Made by a program: the position numbers and the translations under genes. A stretch of DNA of 64,000 bases from Canna indica (lineage: Eukaryota; Streptophyta; Magnoliopsida; Zingiberales; Cannaceae). Each line of letters starts with the position of its first letter. Within the stretch, counting starts at the first letter, position 1. Below, in pieces: positions 10,853-25,107 of this stretch. The notes under the pieces were generated by a model. That model was given only the letters and a program-made list of their open reading frames with translations. It was not told the origin of the DNA and did no database searches. The DNA lies in NCBI GenBank assembly GCA_034359265.1, contig CP136898.1, positions 56,595,501 to 56,659,500 on the forward strand, given 5' to 3'.

Positions 10853-13444
10853 GAGCGACTCCAGAACATTCACTGTGATGGGAGAAGTTGTTAATCGAGT
10901 TATTTATGACAAACTAATGCAAAGAATTGCACGCTTTTTGGAATAGAATCTTCAACGAAGTCGACTGATTGAACTTCAGGGTATCGGCTAGAAACGCCCA
11001 GCAATCTGAGTCGCGAGCGACTCCAGAACATTCACTGTGATGGGAGAAGTTGTTAATCGAGTTATATTTGATAGACTAATGCAAAGAATTGCACAATTTT
11101 TTGAATAGAATCTTGAACGAAGCCGACTGATTGATCTTCGGGGTATCGGTTCGAAACGAACAGAAATCTGAGTCGCGAGCGACTCCAGAACCTTCACTGT
11201 GATGGGAGAAGTTGTTAATCGAGTTATTTATGACAAACTAATGCAAAGAATTGCACGCTTTTTGGAATAGAATCTTCAACGAAGCCGACTGATTGAACTT
11301 CTGGGTATCGGCTAGAAACGCCCAGCAATCTGAGTCCCGAGCGACTCCAGAACATTCACTGTGATGGGAGAAGTTGTTAATCTAGTTAGTTATGACAAAC
11401 TAATGCAAAGAATTGCAAGCTTTTTGGAATAGAATCTTCAACGAAGCCGACTGATTGAACTTCAGGGTATCGGCTAGAAACGCCCAGCAATCTGAGTCCC
11501 GAGCGACTCCAGAACATTCACTGTGATGGGAGAAGTTGTTAATCGAGTTATTTATGACAAACTAATGCAAAGAATTGCACGCTTTTTGGAATAGAATCTT
11601 CAACGAAGTCGACTGATTGAACTTCAGGGTATCGGCTAGAAACGCCCAGCAATCTGAGTCGCGAGCGACTCCAGAACATTCACTGTGATGGGAGAAGTTG
11701 TTAATCGAGTTATTTATGACAAACTAATGCAAAGAATTGCACGCTTTTTGGAATAGAATCTTCAACGAAGTCGACTGATTGAACTTCAGGGTATCGGCTA
11801 GAAACGCCCAGCAATCTGAGTCCCGAGCGACTCCAGAACATTCACTGTGATGGGAGAAGTTATTAATCGAGTTATATTTGATAGACTAATGCAAAGAATT
11901 GCACAATTTTTTTAATAGAATCTTGAACGAAGCCGACTGATTGAACTTCGGGGTATCGGTTCGAAACGAACAGAAATCTGAGTCGCGAGCGACTCCAGAA
12001 CATTCACTGTGATGGGAGAAGTTGTTAATCGAGTTATTTATGACAAACTAATGCAAAGAATTGCACGCTTTTTGGAATAGAATCTTCAACGAAGTCGACT
12101 GATTGAACTTCAGGGTATCGGCTAGAAACGCCCAGCAATCTGAGTCCCGAGCGACTCCAGAACATTCACTGTGATGGGAGAAGTTGTTAATCGAGTTATA
12201 TTTGATAGACTAATGCAAAGAATTGCACAATTTTTTTAATAGAATCTTGAACGAAGCCGACTTATTGAACTTCGGGGTATCGGTTCGAAACGAACAGAAA
12301 TCTGAGTCGCGAGCGACTCCAGAACATTCACTGTGATGGGAGAAGTTGTTAATCGAGTTATTTATGACAAACTAATGCAAAGAATTGCACGCTTTTTGGA
12401 ATAGAATCTTCAACGAAGTCGACTGATTGAACTTCAGGGTATCGGCTAGAAACGCCCAGCAATCTGAGTCGCGAGCGACTCCAGAACATTCACTGTGATG
12501 GGAGAAGTTGTTAATCGAGTTATATTTGATAGACTAATGCAAAGAATTGCACAATTTTTTGAATAGAATCTTGAACGAAGCCGACTGATTGATCTTCGGG
12601 GTATCGGTTCGAAACGAACAGAAATCTGAGTCGCGAGCGACTCCAGAACCTTCACTGTGATGGGAGAAGTTGTTAATCGAGTTATTTATGACAAACTAAT
12701 GCAAAGAATTGCACGCTTTTTGGAATAGAATCTTCAACGAAGCCGACTGATTGAACTTCTGGGTATCGGCTAGAAACGCCCAGCAATCTGAGTCCCGAGC
12801 GACTCCAGAACATTCACTGTGATGGGAGAAGTTGTTAATCTAGTTAGTTATGACAAACTAATGCAAAGAATTGCAAGCTTTTTGGAATAGAATCTTCAAC
12901 GAAGCCGACTGATTGAACTTCAGGGTATCGGCTAGAAACGCCCAGCAATCTGAGTCCCGAGCGACTCCAGAACATTCACTGTGATGGGAGAAGTTGTTAA
13001 TCGAGTTATTTATGACAAACTAATGCAAAGAATTGCACGCTTTTTGGAATAGAATCTTCAACGAAGTCGACTGATTGAACTTCAGGGTATCGGCTAGAAA
13101 CGCCCAGCAATCTGAGTCGCGAGCGACTCCAGAACATTCACTGTGATGGGAGAAGTTGTTAATCGAGTTATATTTGATAGACTAATGCAAAGAATTGCAC
13201 AATTTTTTGAATAGAATCTTGAACGAAGCCGACTGATTGATCTTCGGGGTATCGGTTCGAAACGAACAGAAATCTGAGTCGCGAGCGACTCCAGAACCTT
13301 CACTGTGATGGGAGAAGTTGTTAATCGAGTTATTTATGACAAACTAATGCAAAGAATTGCACGCTTTTTGGAATAGAATCTTCAACGAAGCCGACTGATT
13401 GAACTTCTGGGTATCGGCTAGAAACGCCCAGCAATCTGAGTCCC

Positions 13445-13606
13445 GAGCGACTCCAGAACATTCACTGTGATGGGAGAAGTTGTTAATCTAGTTAGTTATG
13501 ACAAACTAATGCAAAGAATTGCAAGCTTTTTGGAATAGAATCTTCAACGAAGTCGACTGATTGAACTTCAGGGTATCGGCTAGAAACGCCCAGCAATCTG
13601 AGTCCC
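13445..13606. repeat. Hybrid monomer A* (A left, B right)
   Basis: Left and middle blocks are class A (tctagttagtt, gcaagcttttt) but position 109 is t as in B, giving GTCGAC. It has both the HindIII and SalI sites and is followed directly by C1. Copies at 16,523; 21,382 and 24,460 share the structure. The join lies between about positions 81 and 109 and looks like intra-monomer recombination. Confidence 0.85.
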
Positions 13607-16600
13607 GAGCGACTCCAGAACATTCACTGTGATGGGAGAAGTTATTAATCGAGTTATATTTGATAGACTAATGCAAAGAATTGCACAATTTTTTTAATAG
13701 AATCTTGAACGAAGCCGACTGATTGAACTTCGGGGTATCGGTTCGAAACGAACAGAAATCTGAGTCGCGAGCGACTCCAGAACATTCACTGTGATGGGAG
13801 AAGTTGTTAATCGAGTTATTTATGACAAACTAATGCAAAGAATTGCACGCTTTTTGGAATAGAATCTTCAACGAAGCCGACTGATTGAACTTCTAGGTAT
13901 CGGCTAGAAACGCCCAGCAATCTGAGTCCCGAGCGACTCCAGAACATTCACTGTGATGGGAGAAGTTGTTAATCTAGTTAGTTATGACAAACTAATGCAA
14001 AGAATTGCAAGCTTTTTGGAATAGAATCTTCAACGAAGCCGACTGATTGAACTTCAGGGTATCGGCTAGAAACGCCCAGCAATCTGAGTCCCGAGCGACT
14101 CCAGAACATTCACTGTGATGGGAGAAGTTGTTAATCGAGTTATTTATGACAAACTAATGCAAAGAATTGCACGCTTTTTGGAATAGAATCTTCAACGAAG
14201 TCGACTGATTGAACTTCAGGGTATCGGCTAGAAACGCCTAGCAATCTGAGTCGCGAGCGACTCCAGAACATTCACTGTGATGGGAGAAGTTGTTAATCGA
14301 GTTATTTATGACAAACTAATGCAAAGAATTGCACGCTTTTTGGAATAGAATCTTCAACGAAGCCGACTGATTGAACTTCTGGGTATCGGCTAGAAACGCC
14401 CAGCAATCTGAGTCCCGAGCGACTCCAGAACATTCACTGTGATGGGAGAAGTTGTTAATCTAGTTAGTTATGACAAACTAATGCAAAGAATTGCAAGCTT
14501 TTTGGAATAGAATCTTCAACGAAGCCGACTGATTGAACTTCAGGGTATCGGCTAGAAACGCCCAGCAATCTGAGTCCCGAGCGACTCCAGAACATTCACT
14601 GTGATGGGAGAAGTTGTTAATCGAGTTATTTATGACAAACTAATGCAAAGAATTGCACGCTTTTTGGAATAGAATCTTCAACGAAGTCGACTGATTGAAC
14701 TTCAGGGTATCGGCTAGAAACGCCCAGCAATCTGAGTCGCGAGCGACTCCAGAACATTCACTGTGATGGGAGAAGTTGTTAATCGAGTTATTTATGACAA
14801 ACTAATGCAAAGAATTGCACGCTTTTTGGAATAGAATCTTCAACGAAGTCGACTGATTGAACTTCAGGGTATCGGCTAGAAACGCCCAGCAATCTGAGTC
14901 CCGAGCGACTCCAGAACATTCACTGTGATGGGAGAAGTTATTAATCGAGTTATATTTGATAGACTAATGCAAAGAATTGCACAATTTTTTTAATAGAATC
15001 TTGAACGAAGCCGACTGATTGAACTTCGGGGTATCGGTTCGAAACGAACAGAAATCTGAGTCGCGAGCGACTCCAGAACATTCACTGTGATGGGAGAAGT
15101 TGTTAATCGAGTTATTTATGACAAACTAATGCAAAGAATTGCACGCTTTTTGGAATAGAATCTTCAACGAAGTCGACTGATTGAACTTCAGGGTATCGGC
15201 TAGAAACGCCCAGCAATCTGAGTCCCGAGCGACTCCAGAACATTCACTGTGATGGGAGAAGTTGTTAATCGAGTTATATTTGATAGACTAATGCAAAGAA
15301 TTGCACAATTTTTTTAATAGAATCTTGAACGAAGCCGACTTATTGAACTTCGGGGTATCGGTTCGAAACGAACAGAAATCTGAGTCGCGAGCGACTCCAG
15401 AACATTCACTGTGATGGGAGAAGTTGTTAATCGAGTTATTTATGACAAACTAATGCAAAGAATTGCACGCTTTTTGGAATAGAATCTTCAACGAAGTCGA
15501 CTGATTGAACTTCAGGGTATCGGCTAGAAACGCCCAGCAATCTGAGTCGCGAGCGACTCCAGAACATTCACTGTGATGGGAGAAGTTGTTAATCGAGTTA
15601 TATTTGATAGACTAATGCAAAGAATTGCACAATTTTTTGAATAGAATCTTGAACGAAGCCGACTGATTGATCTTCGGGGTATCGGTTCGAAACGAACAGA
15701 AATCTGAGTCGCGAGCGACTCCAGAACCTTCACTGTGATGGGAGAAGTTGTTAATCGAGTTATTTATGACAAACTAATGCAAAGAATTGCACGCTTTTTG
15801 GAATAGAATCTTCAACGAAGCCGACTGATTGAACTTCTGGGTATCGGCTAGAAACGCCCAGCAATCTGAGTCCCGAGCGACTCCAGAACATTCACTGTGA
15901 TGGGAGAAGTTGTTAATCTAGTTAGTTATGACAAACTAATGCAAAGAATTGCAAGCTTTTTGGAATAGAATCTTCAACGAAGCCGACTGATTGAACTTCA
16001 GGGTATCGGCTAGAAACGCCCAGCAATCTGAGTCCCGAGCGACTCCAGAACATTCACTGTGATGGGAGAAGTTGTTAATCGAGTTATTTATGACAAACTA
16101 ATGCAAAGAATTGCACGCTTTTTGGAATAGAATCTTCAACGAAGTCGACTGATTGAACTTCAGGGTATCGGCTAGAAACGCCCAGCAATCTGAGTCGCGA
16201 GCGACTCCAGAACATTCACTGTGATGGGAGAAGTTGTTAATCGAGTTATATTTGATAGACTAATGCAAAGAATTGCACAATTTTTTGAATAGAATCTTGA
16301 ACGAAGCCGACTGATTGATCTTCGGGGTATCGGTTCGAAACGAACAGAAATCTGAGTCGCGAGCGACTCCAGAACCTTCACTGTGATGGGAGAAGTTGTT
16401 AATCGAGTTATTTATGACAAACTAATGCAAAGAATTGCACGCTTTTTGGAATAGAATCTTCAACGAAGCCGACTGATTGAACTTCTGGGTATCGGCTAGA
16501 AACGCCCAGCAATCTGAGTCCCGAGCGACTCCAGAACATTCACTGTGATGGGAGAAGTTGTTAATCTAGTTAGTTATGACAAACTAATGCAAAGAATTGC

Positions 16601-17170
16601 AAGCTTTTTGGAATAGAATCTTCAACGAAGTCGACTGATTGAACTTCAGGGTATCGGCTAGAAACGCCCAGCAATCTGAGTCCCGAGCGACTCCAGAACA
16701 TTCACTGTGATGGGAGAAGTTATTAATCGAGTTATATTTGATAGACTAATGCAAAGAATTGCACAATTTTTTTAATAGAATCTTGAACGAAGCCGACTGA
16801 TTGAACTTCGGGGTATCGGTTCGAAACGAACAGAAATCTGAGTCGCGAGCGACTCCAGAACATTCACTGTGATGGGAGAAGTTGTTAATCGAGTTATTTA
16901 TGACAAACTAATGCAAAGAATTGCACGCTTTTTGGAATAGAATCTTCAACGAAGTCGACTGATTGAACTTCAGGGTATCGGCTAGAAACGCCCAGCAATC
17001 TGAGTCCCGAGCGACTCCAGAACATTCACTGTGATGGGAGAAGTTGTTAATCGAGTTATATTTGATAGACTAATGCAAAGAATTGCACAATTTTTTTAAT
17101 AGAATCTTGAACGAAGCCGACTTATTGAACTTCGGGGTATCGGTTCGAAACGAACAGAAATCTGAGTCGC

Positions 17171-20100
17171 GAGCGACTCCAGAACATTCACTGTGATGGG
17201 AGAAGTTGTTAATCGAGTTATTTATGACAAACTAATGCAAAGAATTGCACGCTTTTTGGAATAGAATCTTCAACGAAGTCGACTGATTGAACTTCAGGGT
17301 ATCGGCTAGAAACGCCCAGCAATCTGAGTCGCGAGCGACTCCAGAACATTCACTGTGATGGGAGAAGTTGTTAATCGAGTTATTTATGACAAACTAATGC
17401 AAAGAATTGCACGCTTTTTGGAATAGAATCTTCAACGAAGTCGACTGATTGAACTTCAGGGTATCGGCTAGAAACGCCCAGCAATCTGAGTCCCGAGCGA
17501 CTCCAGAACATTCACTGTGATGGGAGAAGTTATTAATCGAGTTATATTTGATAGACTAATGCAAAGAATTGCACAATTTTTTTAATAGAATCTTGAACGA
17601 AGCCGACTGATTGAACTTCGGGGTATCGGTTCGAAACGAACAGAAATCTGAGTCGCGAGCGACTCCAGAACATTCACTGTGATGGGAGAAGTTGTTAATC
17701 GAGTTATTTATGACAAACTAATGCAAAGAATTGCACGCTTTTTGGAATAGAATCTTCAACGAAGCCGACTGATTGAACTCTGGGTATCGGCTAGAAACGC
17801 CCAGCAATCTGAGTCCCGAGCGACTCCAGAACATTCACTGTGATGGGAGAAGTTGTTAATCTAGTTAGTTATGACAAACTAATGCAAAGAATTGCAAGCT
17901 TTTTGGAATAGAATCTTCAACGAAGCCGACTGATTGAACTTCAGGGTATCGGCTAGAAACGCCCAGCAATCTGAGTCCCGAGCGACTCCAGAACATTCAC
18001 TGTGATGGGAGAAGTTGTTAATCGAGTTATTTATGACAAACTAATGCAAAGAATTGCACGCTTTTTGGAATAGAATCTTCAACGAAGTCGACTGATTGAA
18101 CTTCAGGGTATCGGCTAGAAACGCCCAGCAATCTGAGTCGCGAGCGACTCCAGAACATTCACTGTGATGGGAGAAGTTGTTAATCGAGTTATTTATGACA
18201 AACTAATGCAAAGAATTGCACGCTTTTTGGAATAGAATCTTCAACGAAGTCGACTGATTGAACTTCAGGGTATCGGCTAGAAACGCCCAGCAATCTGAGT
18301 CCCGAGCGACTCCAGAACATTCACTGTGATGGGAGAAGTTATTAATCGAGTTATATTTGATAGACTAATGCAAAGAATTGCACAATTTTTTTAATAGAAT
18401 CTTGAACGAAGCCGACTGATTGAACTTCGGGGTATCGGTTCGAAACGAACAGAAATCTGAGTCGCGAGCGACTCCAGAACATTCACTGTGATGGGAGAAG
18501 TTGTTAATCGAGTTATTTATGACAAACTAATGCAAAGAATTGCACGCTTTTTGGAATAGAATCTTCAACGAAGTCGACTGATTGAACTTCAGGGTATCGG
18601 CTAGAAACGCCCAGCAATCTGAGTCCCGAGCGACTCCAGAACATTCACTGTGATGGGAGAAGTTGTTAATCGAGTTATATTTGATAGACTAATGCAAAGA
18701 ATTGCACAATTTTTTTAATAGAATCTTGAACGAAGCCGACTTATTGAACTTCGGGGTATCGGTTCGAAACGAACAGAAATCTGAGTCGCGAGCGACTCCA
18801 GAACATTCACTGTGATGGGAGAAGTTGTTAATCGAGTTATTTATGACAAACTAATGCAAAGAATTGCACGCTTTTTGGAATAGAATCTTCAACGAAGTCG
18901 ACTGATTGAACTTCAGGGTATCGGCTAGAAACGCCCAGCAATCTGAGTCGCGAGCGACTCCAGAACATTCACTGTGATGGGAGAAGTTGTTAATCGAGTT
19001 ATATTTGATAGACTAATGCAAAGAATTGCACAATTTTTTGAATAGAATCTTGAACGAAGCCGACTGATTGATCTTCGGGGTATCGGTTCGAAACGAACAG
19101 AAATCTGAGTCGCGAGCGACTCCAGAACCTTCACTGTGATGGGAGAAGTTGTTAATCGAGTTATTTATGACAAACTAATGCAAAGAATTGCACGCTTTTT
19201 GGAATAGAATCTTCAACGAAGCCGACTGATTGAACTTCTGGGTATCGGCTAGAAACGCCCAGCAATCTGAGTCCCGAGCGACTCCAGAACATTCACTGTG
19301 ATGGGAGAAGTTGTTAATCTAGTTAGTTATGACAAACTAATGCAAAGAATTGCAAGCTTTTTGGAATAGAATCTTCAACGAAGCCGACTGATTGAACTTC
19401 AGGGTATCGGCTAGAAACGCCCAGCAATCTGAGTCCCGAGCGACTCCAGAACATTCACTGTGATGGGAGAAGTTGTTAATCGAGTTATTTATGACAAACT
19501 AATGCAAAGAATTGCACGCTTTTTGGAATAGAATCTTCAACGAAGTCGACTGATTGAACTTCAGGGTATCGGCTAGAAACGCCCAGCAATCTGAGTCGCG
19601 AGCGACTCCAGAACATTCACTGTGATGGGAGAAGTTGTTAATCGAGTTATTTATGACAAACTAATGCAAAGAATTGCACGCTTTTTGGAATAGAATCTTC
19701 AACGAAGTCGACTGATTGAACTTCAGGGTATCGGCTAGAAACGCCCAGCAATCTGAGTCCCGAGCGACTCCAGAACATTCACTGTGATGGGAGAAGTTAT
19801 TAATCGAGTTATATTTGATAGACTAATGCAAAGAATTGCACAATTTTTTTAATAGAATCTTGAACGAAGCCGACTGATTGAACTTCGGGGTATCGGTTCG
19901 AAACGAACAGAAATCTGAGTCGCGAGCGACTCCAGAACATTCACTGTGATGGGAGAAGTTGTTAATCGAGTTATTTATGACAAACTAATGCAAAGAATTG
20001 CACGCTTTTTGGAATAGAATCTTCAACGAAGTCGACTGATTGAACTTCAGGGTATCGGCTAGAAACGCCCAGCAATCTGAGTCCCGAGCGACTCCAGAAC

Positions 20101-23100
20101 ATTCACTGTGATGGGAGAAGTTGTTAATCGAGTTATATTTGATAGACTAATGCAAAGAATTGCACAATTTTTTTAATAGAATCTTGAACGAAGCCGACTT
20201 ATTGAACTTCGGGGTATCGGTTCGAAACGAACAGAAATCTGAGTCGCGAGCGACTCCAGAACATTCACTGTGATGGGAGAAGTTGTTAATCGAGTTATTT
20301 ATGACAAACTAATGCAAAGAATTGCACGCTTTTTGGAATAGAATCTTCAACGAAGTCGACTGATTGAACTTCAGGGTATCGGCTAGAAACGCCCAGCAAT
20401 CTGAGTCGCGAGCGACTCCAGAACATTCACTGTGATGGGAGAAGTTGTTAATCGAGTTATATTTGATAGACTAATGCAAAGAATTGCACAATTTTTTGAA
20501 TAGAATCTTGAACGAAGCCGACTGATTGATCTTCGGGGTATCGGTTCGAAACGAACAGAAATCTGAGTCGCGAGCGACTCCAGAACCTTCACTGTGATGG
20601 GAGAAGTTGTTAATCGAGTTATTTATGACAAACTAATGCAAAGAATTGCACGCTTTTTGGAATAGAATCTTCAACGAAGCCGACTGATTGAACTTCTGGG
20701 TATCGGCTAGAAACGCCCAGCAATCTGAGTCCCGAGCGACTCCAGAACATTCACTGTGATGGGAGAAGTTGTTAATCTAGTTAGTTATGACAAACTAATG
20801 CAAAGAATTGCAAGCTTTTTGGAATAGAATCTTCAACGAAGCCGACTGATTGAACTTCAGGGTATCGGCTAGAAACGCCCAGCAATCTGAGTCCCGAGCG
20901 ACTCCAGAACATTCACTGTGATGGGAGAAGTTGTTAATCGAGTTATTTATGACAAACTAATGCAAAGAATTGCACGCTTTTTGGAATAGAATCTTCAACG
21001 AAGTCGACTGATTGAACTTCAGGGTATCGGCTAGAAACGCCCAGCAATCTGAGTCGCGAGCGACTCCAGAACATTCACTGTGATGGGAGAAGTTGTTAAT
21101 CGAGTTATATTTGATAGACTAATGCAAAGAATTGCACAATTTTTTGAATAGAATCTTGAACGAAGCCGACTGATTGATCTTCGGGGTATCGGTTCGAAAC
21201 GAACAGAAATCTGAGTCGCGAGCGACTCCAGAACCTTCACTGTGATGGGAGAAGTTGTTAATCGAGTTATTTATGACAAACTAATGCAAAGAATTGCACG
21301 CTTTTTGGAATAGAATCTTCAACGAAGCCGACTGATTGAACTTCTGGGTATCGGCTAGAAACGCCCAGCAATCTGAGTCCCGAGCGACTCCAGAACATTC
21401 ACTGTGATGGGAGAAGTTGTTAATCTAGTTAGTTATGACAAACTAATGCAAAGAATTGCAAGCTTTTTGGAATAGAATCTTCAACGAAGTCGACTGATTG
21501 AACTTCAGGGTATCGGCTAGAAACGCCCAGCAATCTGAGTCCCGAGCGACTCCAGAACATTCACTGTGATGGGAGAAGTTATTAATCGAGTTATATTTGA
21601 TAGACTAATGCAAAGAATTGCACAATTTTTTTAATAGAATCTTGAACGAAGCCGACTGATTGAACTTCGGGGTATCGGTTCGAAACGAACAGAAATCTGA
21701 GTCGCGAGCGACTCCAGAACATTCACTGTGATGGGAGAAGTTGTTAATCGAGTTATTTATGACAAACTAATGCAAAGAATTGCACGCTTTTTGGAATAGA
21801 ATCTTCAACGAAGCCGACTGATTGAACTTCTAGGTATCGGCTAGAAACGCCCAGCAATCTGAGTCCCGAGCGACTCCAGAACATTCACTGTGATGGGAGA
21901 AGTTGTTAATCTAGTTAGTTATGACAAACTAATGCAAAGAATTGCAAGCTTTTTGGAATAGAATCTTCAACGAAGCCGACTGATTGAACTTCAGGGTATC
22001 GGCTAGAAACGCCCAGCAATCTGAGTCCCGAGCGACTCCAGAACATTCACTGTGATGGGAGAAGTTGTTAATCGAGTTATTTATGACAAACTAATGCAAA
22101 GAATTGCACGCTTTTTGGAATAGAATCTTCAACGAAGTCGACTGATTGAACTTCAGGGTATCGGCTAGAAACGCCTAGCAATCTGAGTCGCGAGCGACTC
22201 CAGAACATTCACTGTGATGGGAGAAGTTGTTAATCGAGTTATTTATGACAAACTAATGCAAAGAATTGCACGCTTTTTGGAATAGAATCTTCAACGAAGC
22301 CGACTGATTGAACTTCTGGGTATCGGCTAGAAACGCCCAGCAATCTGAGTCCCGAGCGACTCCAGAACATTCACTGTGATGGGAGAAGTTGTTAATCTAG
22401 TTAGTTATGACAAACTAATGCAAAGAATTGCAAGCTTTTTGGAATAGAATCTTCAACGAAGCCGACTGATTGAACTTCAGGGTATCGGCTAGAAACGCCC
22501 AGCAATCTGAGTCCCGAGCGACTCCAGAACATTCACTGTGATGGGAGAAGTTGTTAATCGAGTTATTTATGACAAACTAATGCAAAGAATTGCACGCTTT
22601 TTGGAATAGAATCTTCAACGAAGTCGACTGATTGAACTTCAGGGTATCGGCTAGAAACGCCCAGCAATCTGAGTCGCGAGCGACTCCAGAACATTCACTG
22701 TGATGGGAGAAGTTGTTAATCGAGTTATTTATGACAAACTAATGCAAAGAATTGCACGCTTTTTGGAATAGAATCTTCAACGAAGTCGACTGATTGAACT
22801 TCAGGGTATCGGCTAGAAACGCCCAGCAATCTGAGTCCCGAGCGACTCCAGAACATTCACTGTGATGGGAGAAGTTATTAATCGAGTTATATTTGATAGA
22901 CTAATGCAAAGAATTGCACAATTTTTTTAATAGAATCTTGAACGAAGCCGACTGATTGAACTTCGGGGTATCGGTTCGAAACGAACAGAAATCTGAGTCG
23001 CGAGCGACTCCAGAACATTCACTGTGATGGGAGAAGTTGTTAATCGAGTTATTTATGACAAACTAATGCAAAGAATTGCACGCTTTTTGGAATAGAATCT

Positions 23101-25107
23101 TCAACGAAGTCGACTGATTGAACTTCAGGGTATCGGCTAGAAACGCCCAGCAATCTGAGTCCCGAGCGACTCCAGAACATTCACTGTGATGGGAGAAGTT
23201 GTTAATCGAGTTATATTTGATAGACTAATGCAAAGAATTGCACAATTTTTTTAATAGAATCTTGAACGAAGCCGACTTATTGAACTTCGGGGTATCGGTT
23301 CGAAACGAACAGAAATCTGAGTCGCGAGCGACTCCAGAACATTCACTGTGATGGGAGAAGTTGTTAATCGAGTTATTTATGACAAACTAATGCAAAGAAT
23401 TGCACGCTTTTTGGAATAGAATCTTCAACGAAGTCGACTGATTGAACTTCAGGGTATCGGCTAGAAACGCCCAGCAATCTGAGTCGCGAGCGACTCCAGA
23501 ACATTCACTGTGATGGGAGAAGTTGTTAATCGAGTTATATTTGATAGACTAATGCAAAGAATTGCACAATTTTTTGAATAGAATCTTGAACGAAGCCGAC
23601 TGATTGATCTTCGGGGTATCGGTTCGAAACGAACAGAAATCTGAGTCGCGAGCGACTCCAGAACCTTCACTGTGATGGGAGAAGTTGTTAATCGAGTTAT
23701 TTATGACAAACTAATGCAAAGAATTGCACGCTTTTTGGAATAGAATCTTCAACGAAGCCGACTGATTGAACTTCTGGGTATCGGCTAGAAACGCCCAGCA
23801 ATCTGAGTCCCGAGCGACTCCAGAACATTCACTGTGATGGGAGAAGTTGTTAATCTAGTTAGTTATGACAAACTAATGCAAAGAATTGCAAGCTTTTTGG
23901 AATAGAATCTTCAACGAAGCCGACTGATTGAACTTCAGGGTATCGGCTAGAAACGCCCAGCAATCTGAGTCCCGAGCGACTCCAGAACATTCACTGTGAT
24001 GGGAGAAGTTGTTAATCGAGTTATTTATGACAAACTAATGCAAAGAATTGCACGCTTTTTGGAATAGAATCTTCAACGAAGTCGACTGATTGAACTTCAG
24101 GGTATCGGCTAGAAACGCCCAGCAATCTGAGTCGCGAGCGACTCCAGAACATTCACTGTGATGGGAGAAGTTGTTAATCGAGTTATATTTGATAGACTAA
24201 TGCAAAGAATTGCACAATTTTTTGAATAGAATCTTGAACGAAGCCGACTGATTGATCTTCGGGGTATCGGTTCGAAACGAACAGAAATCTGAGTCGCGAG
24301 CGACTCCAGAACCTTCACTGTGATGGGAGAAGTTGTTAATCGAGTTATTTATGACAAACTAATGCAAAGAATTGCACGCTTTTTGGAATAGAATCTTCAA
24401 CGAAGCCGACTGATTGAACTTCTGGGTATCGGCTAGAAACGCCCAGCAATCTGAGTCCCGAGCGACTCCAGAACATTCACTGTGATGGGAGAAGTTGTTA
24501 ATCTAGTTAGTTATGACAAACTAATGCAAAGAATTGCAAGCTTTTTGGAATAGAATCTTCAACGAAGTCGACTGATTGAACTTCAGGGTATCGGCTAGAA
24601 ACGCCCAGCAATCTGAGTCCCGAGCGACTCCAGAACATTCACTGTGATGGGAGAAGTTATTAATCGAGTTATATTTGATAGACTAATGCAAAGAATTGCA
24701 CAATTTTTTTAATAGAATCTTGAACGAAGCCGACTGATTGAACTTCGGGGTATCGGTTCGAAACGAACAGAAATCTGAGTCGCGAGCGACTCCAGAACAT
24801 TCACTGTGATGGGAGAAGTTGTTAATCGAGTTATTTATGACAAACTAATGCAAAGAATTGCACGCTTTTTGGAATAGAATCTTCAACGAAGTCGACTGAT
24901 TGAACTTCAGGGTATCGGCTAGAAACGCCCAGCAATCTGAGTCCCGAGCGACTCCAGAACATTCACTGTGATGGGAGAAGTTGTTAATCGAGTTATATTT
25001 GATAGACTAATGCAAAGAATTGCACAATTTTTTTAATAGAATCTTGAACGAAGCCGACTTATTGAACTTCGGGGTATCGGTTCGAAACGAACAGAAATCT
25101 GAGTCGC
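17171..25107. repeat. 49-mer HOR copy 2 (7,937 bp)
   Basis: Same 49-unit order and private variants as the preceding 7,937 bp: ttctaggtatc near 21,829, aaacgcctagc near 22,170, and A* at 21,382 and 24,460. The B at 25,108 still matches the start of a third copy, but the next unit is C-open instead of B, so the exchange point is within or next to that B. Lack of visible differences suggests a very recent event, or an assembly duplication. Confidence 0.9.

Larger units (their letters stand above)
9234..17170. repeat. 49-mer HOR copy 1 (7,937 bp)
   Basis: Forty-nine units starting B-B-C1-D(deletion)-A-B-B-C1-B-C3-B-C and ending C-D-A*-C1-B-C3. Private variants match copy 2 at exactly +7,937: ttctaggtatc in the D at 13,769, aaacgcctagc in the B at 14,093, the A* hybrids at 13,445 and 16,523, and the D deletion. 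Open C units at 10,988-16,381 line up one for one with those at 18,925-24,318. The left break lies at the A/B boundary near 9,234, where copy 2 instead has a C3 upstream. Confidence 0.9.

Noticed and set aside
17171..25107. Treating the 49-mer copy as certainly biological
   Set aside because: Apparent identity over 7.9 kb could also come from assembly of a repeat. Sequence alone cannot decide, so it is reported with that caveat.
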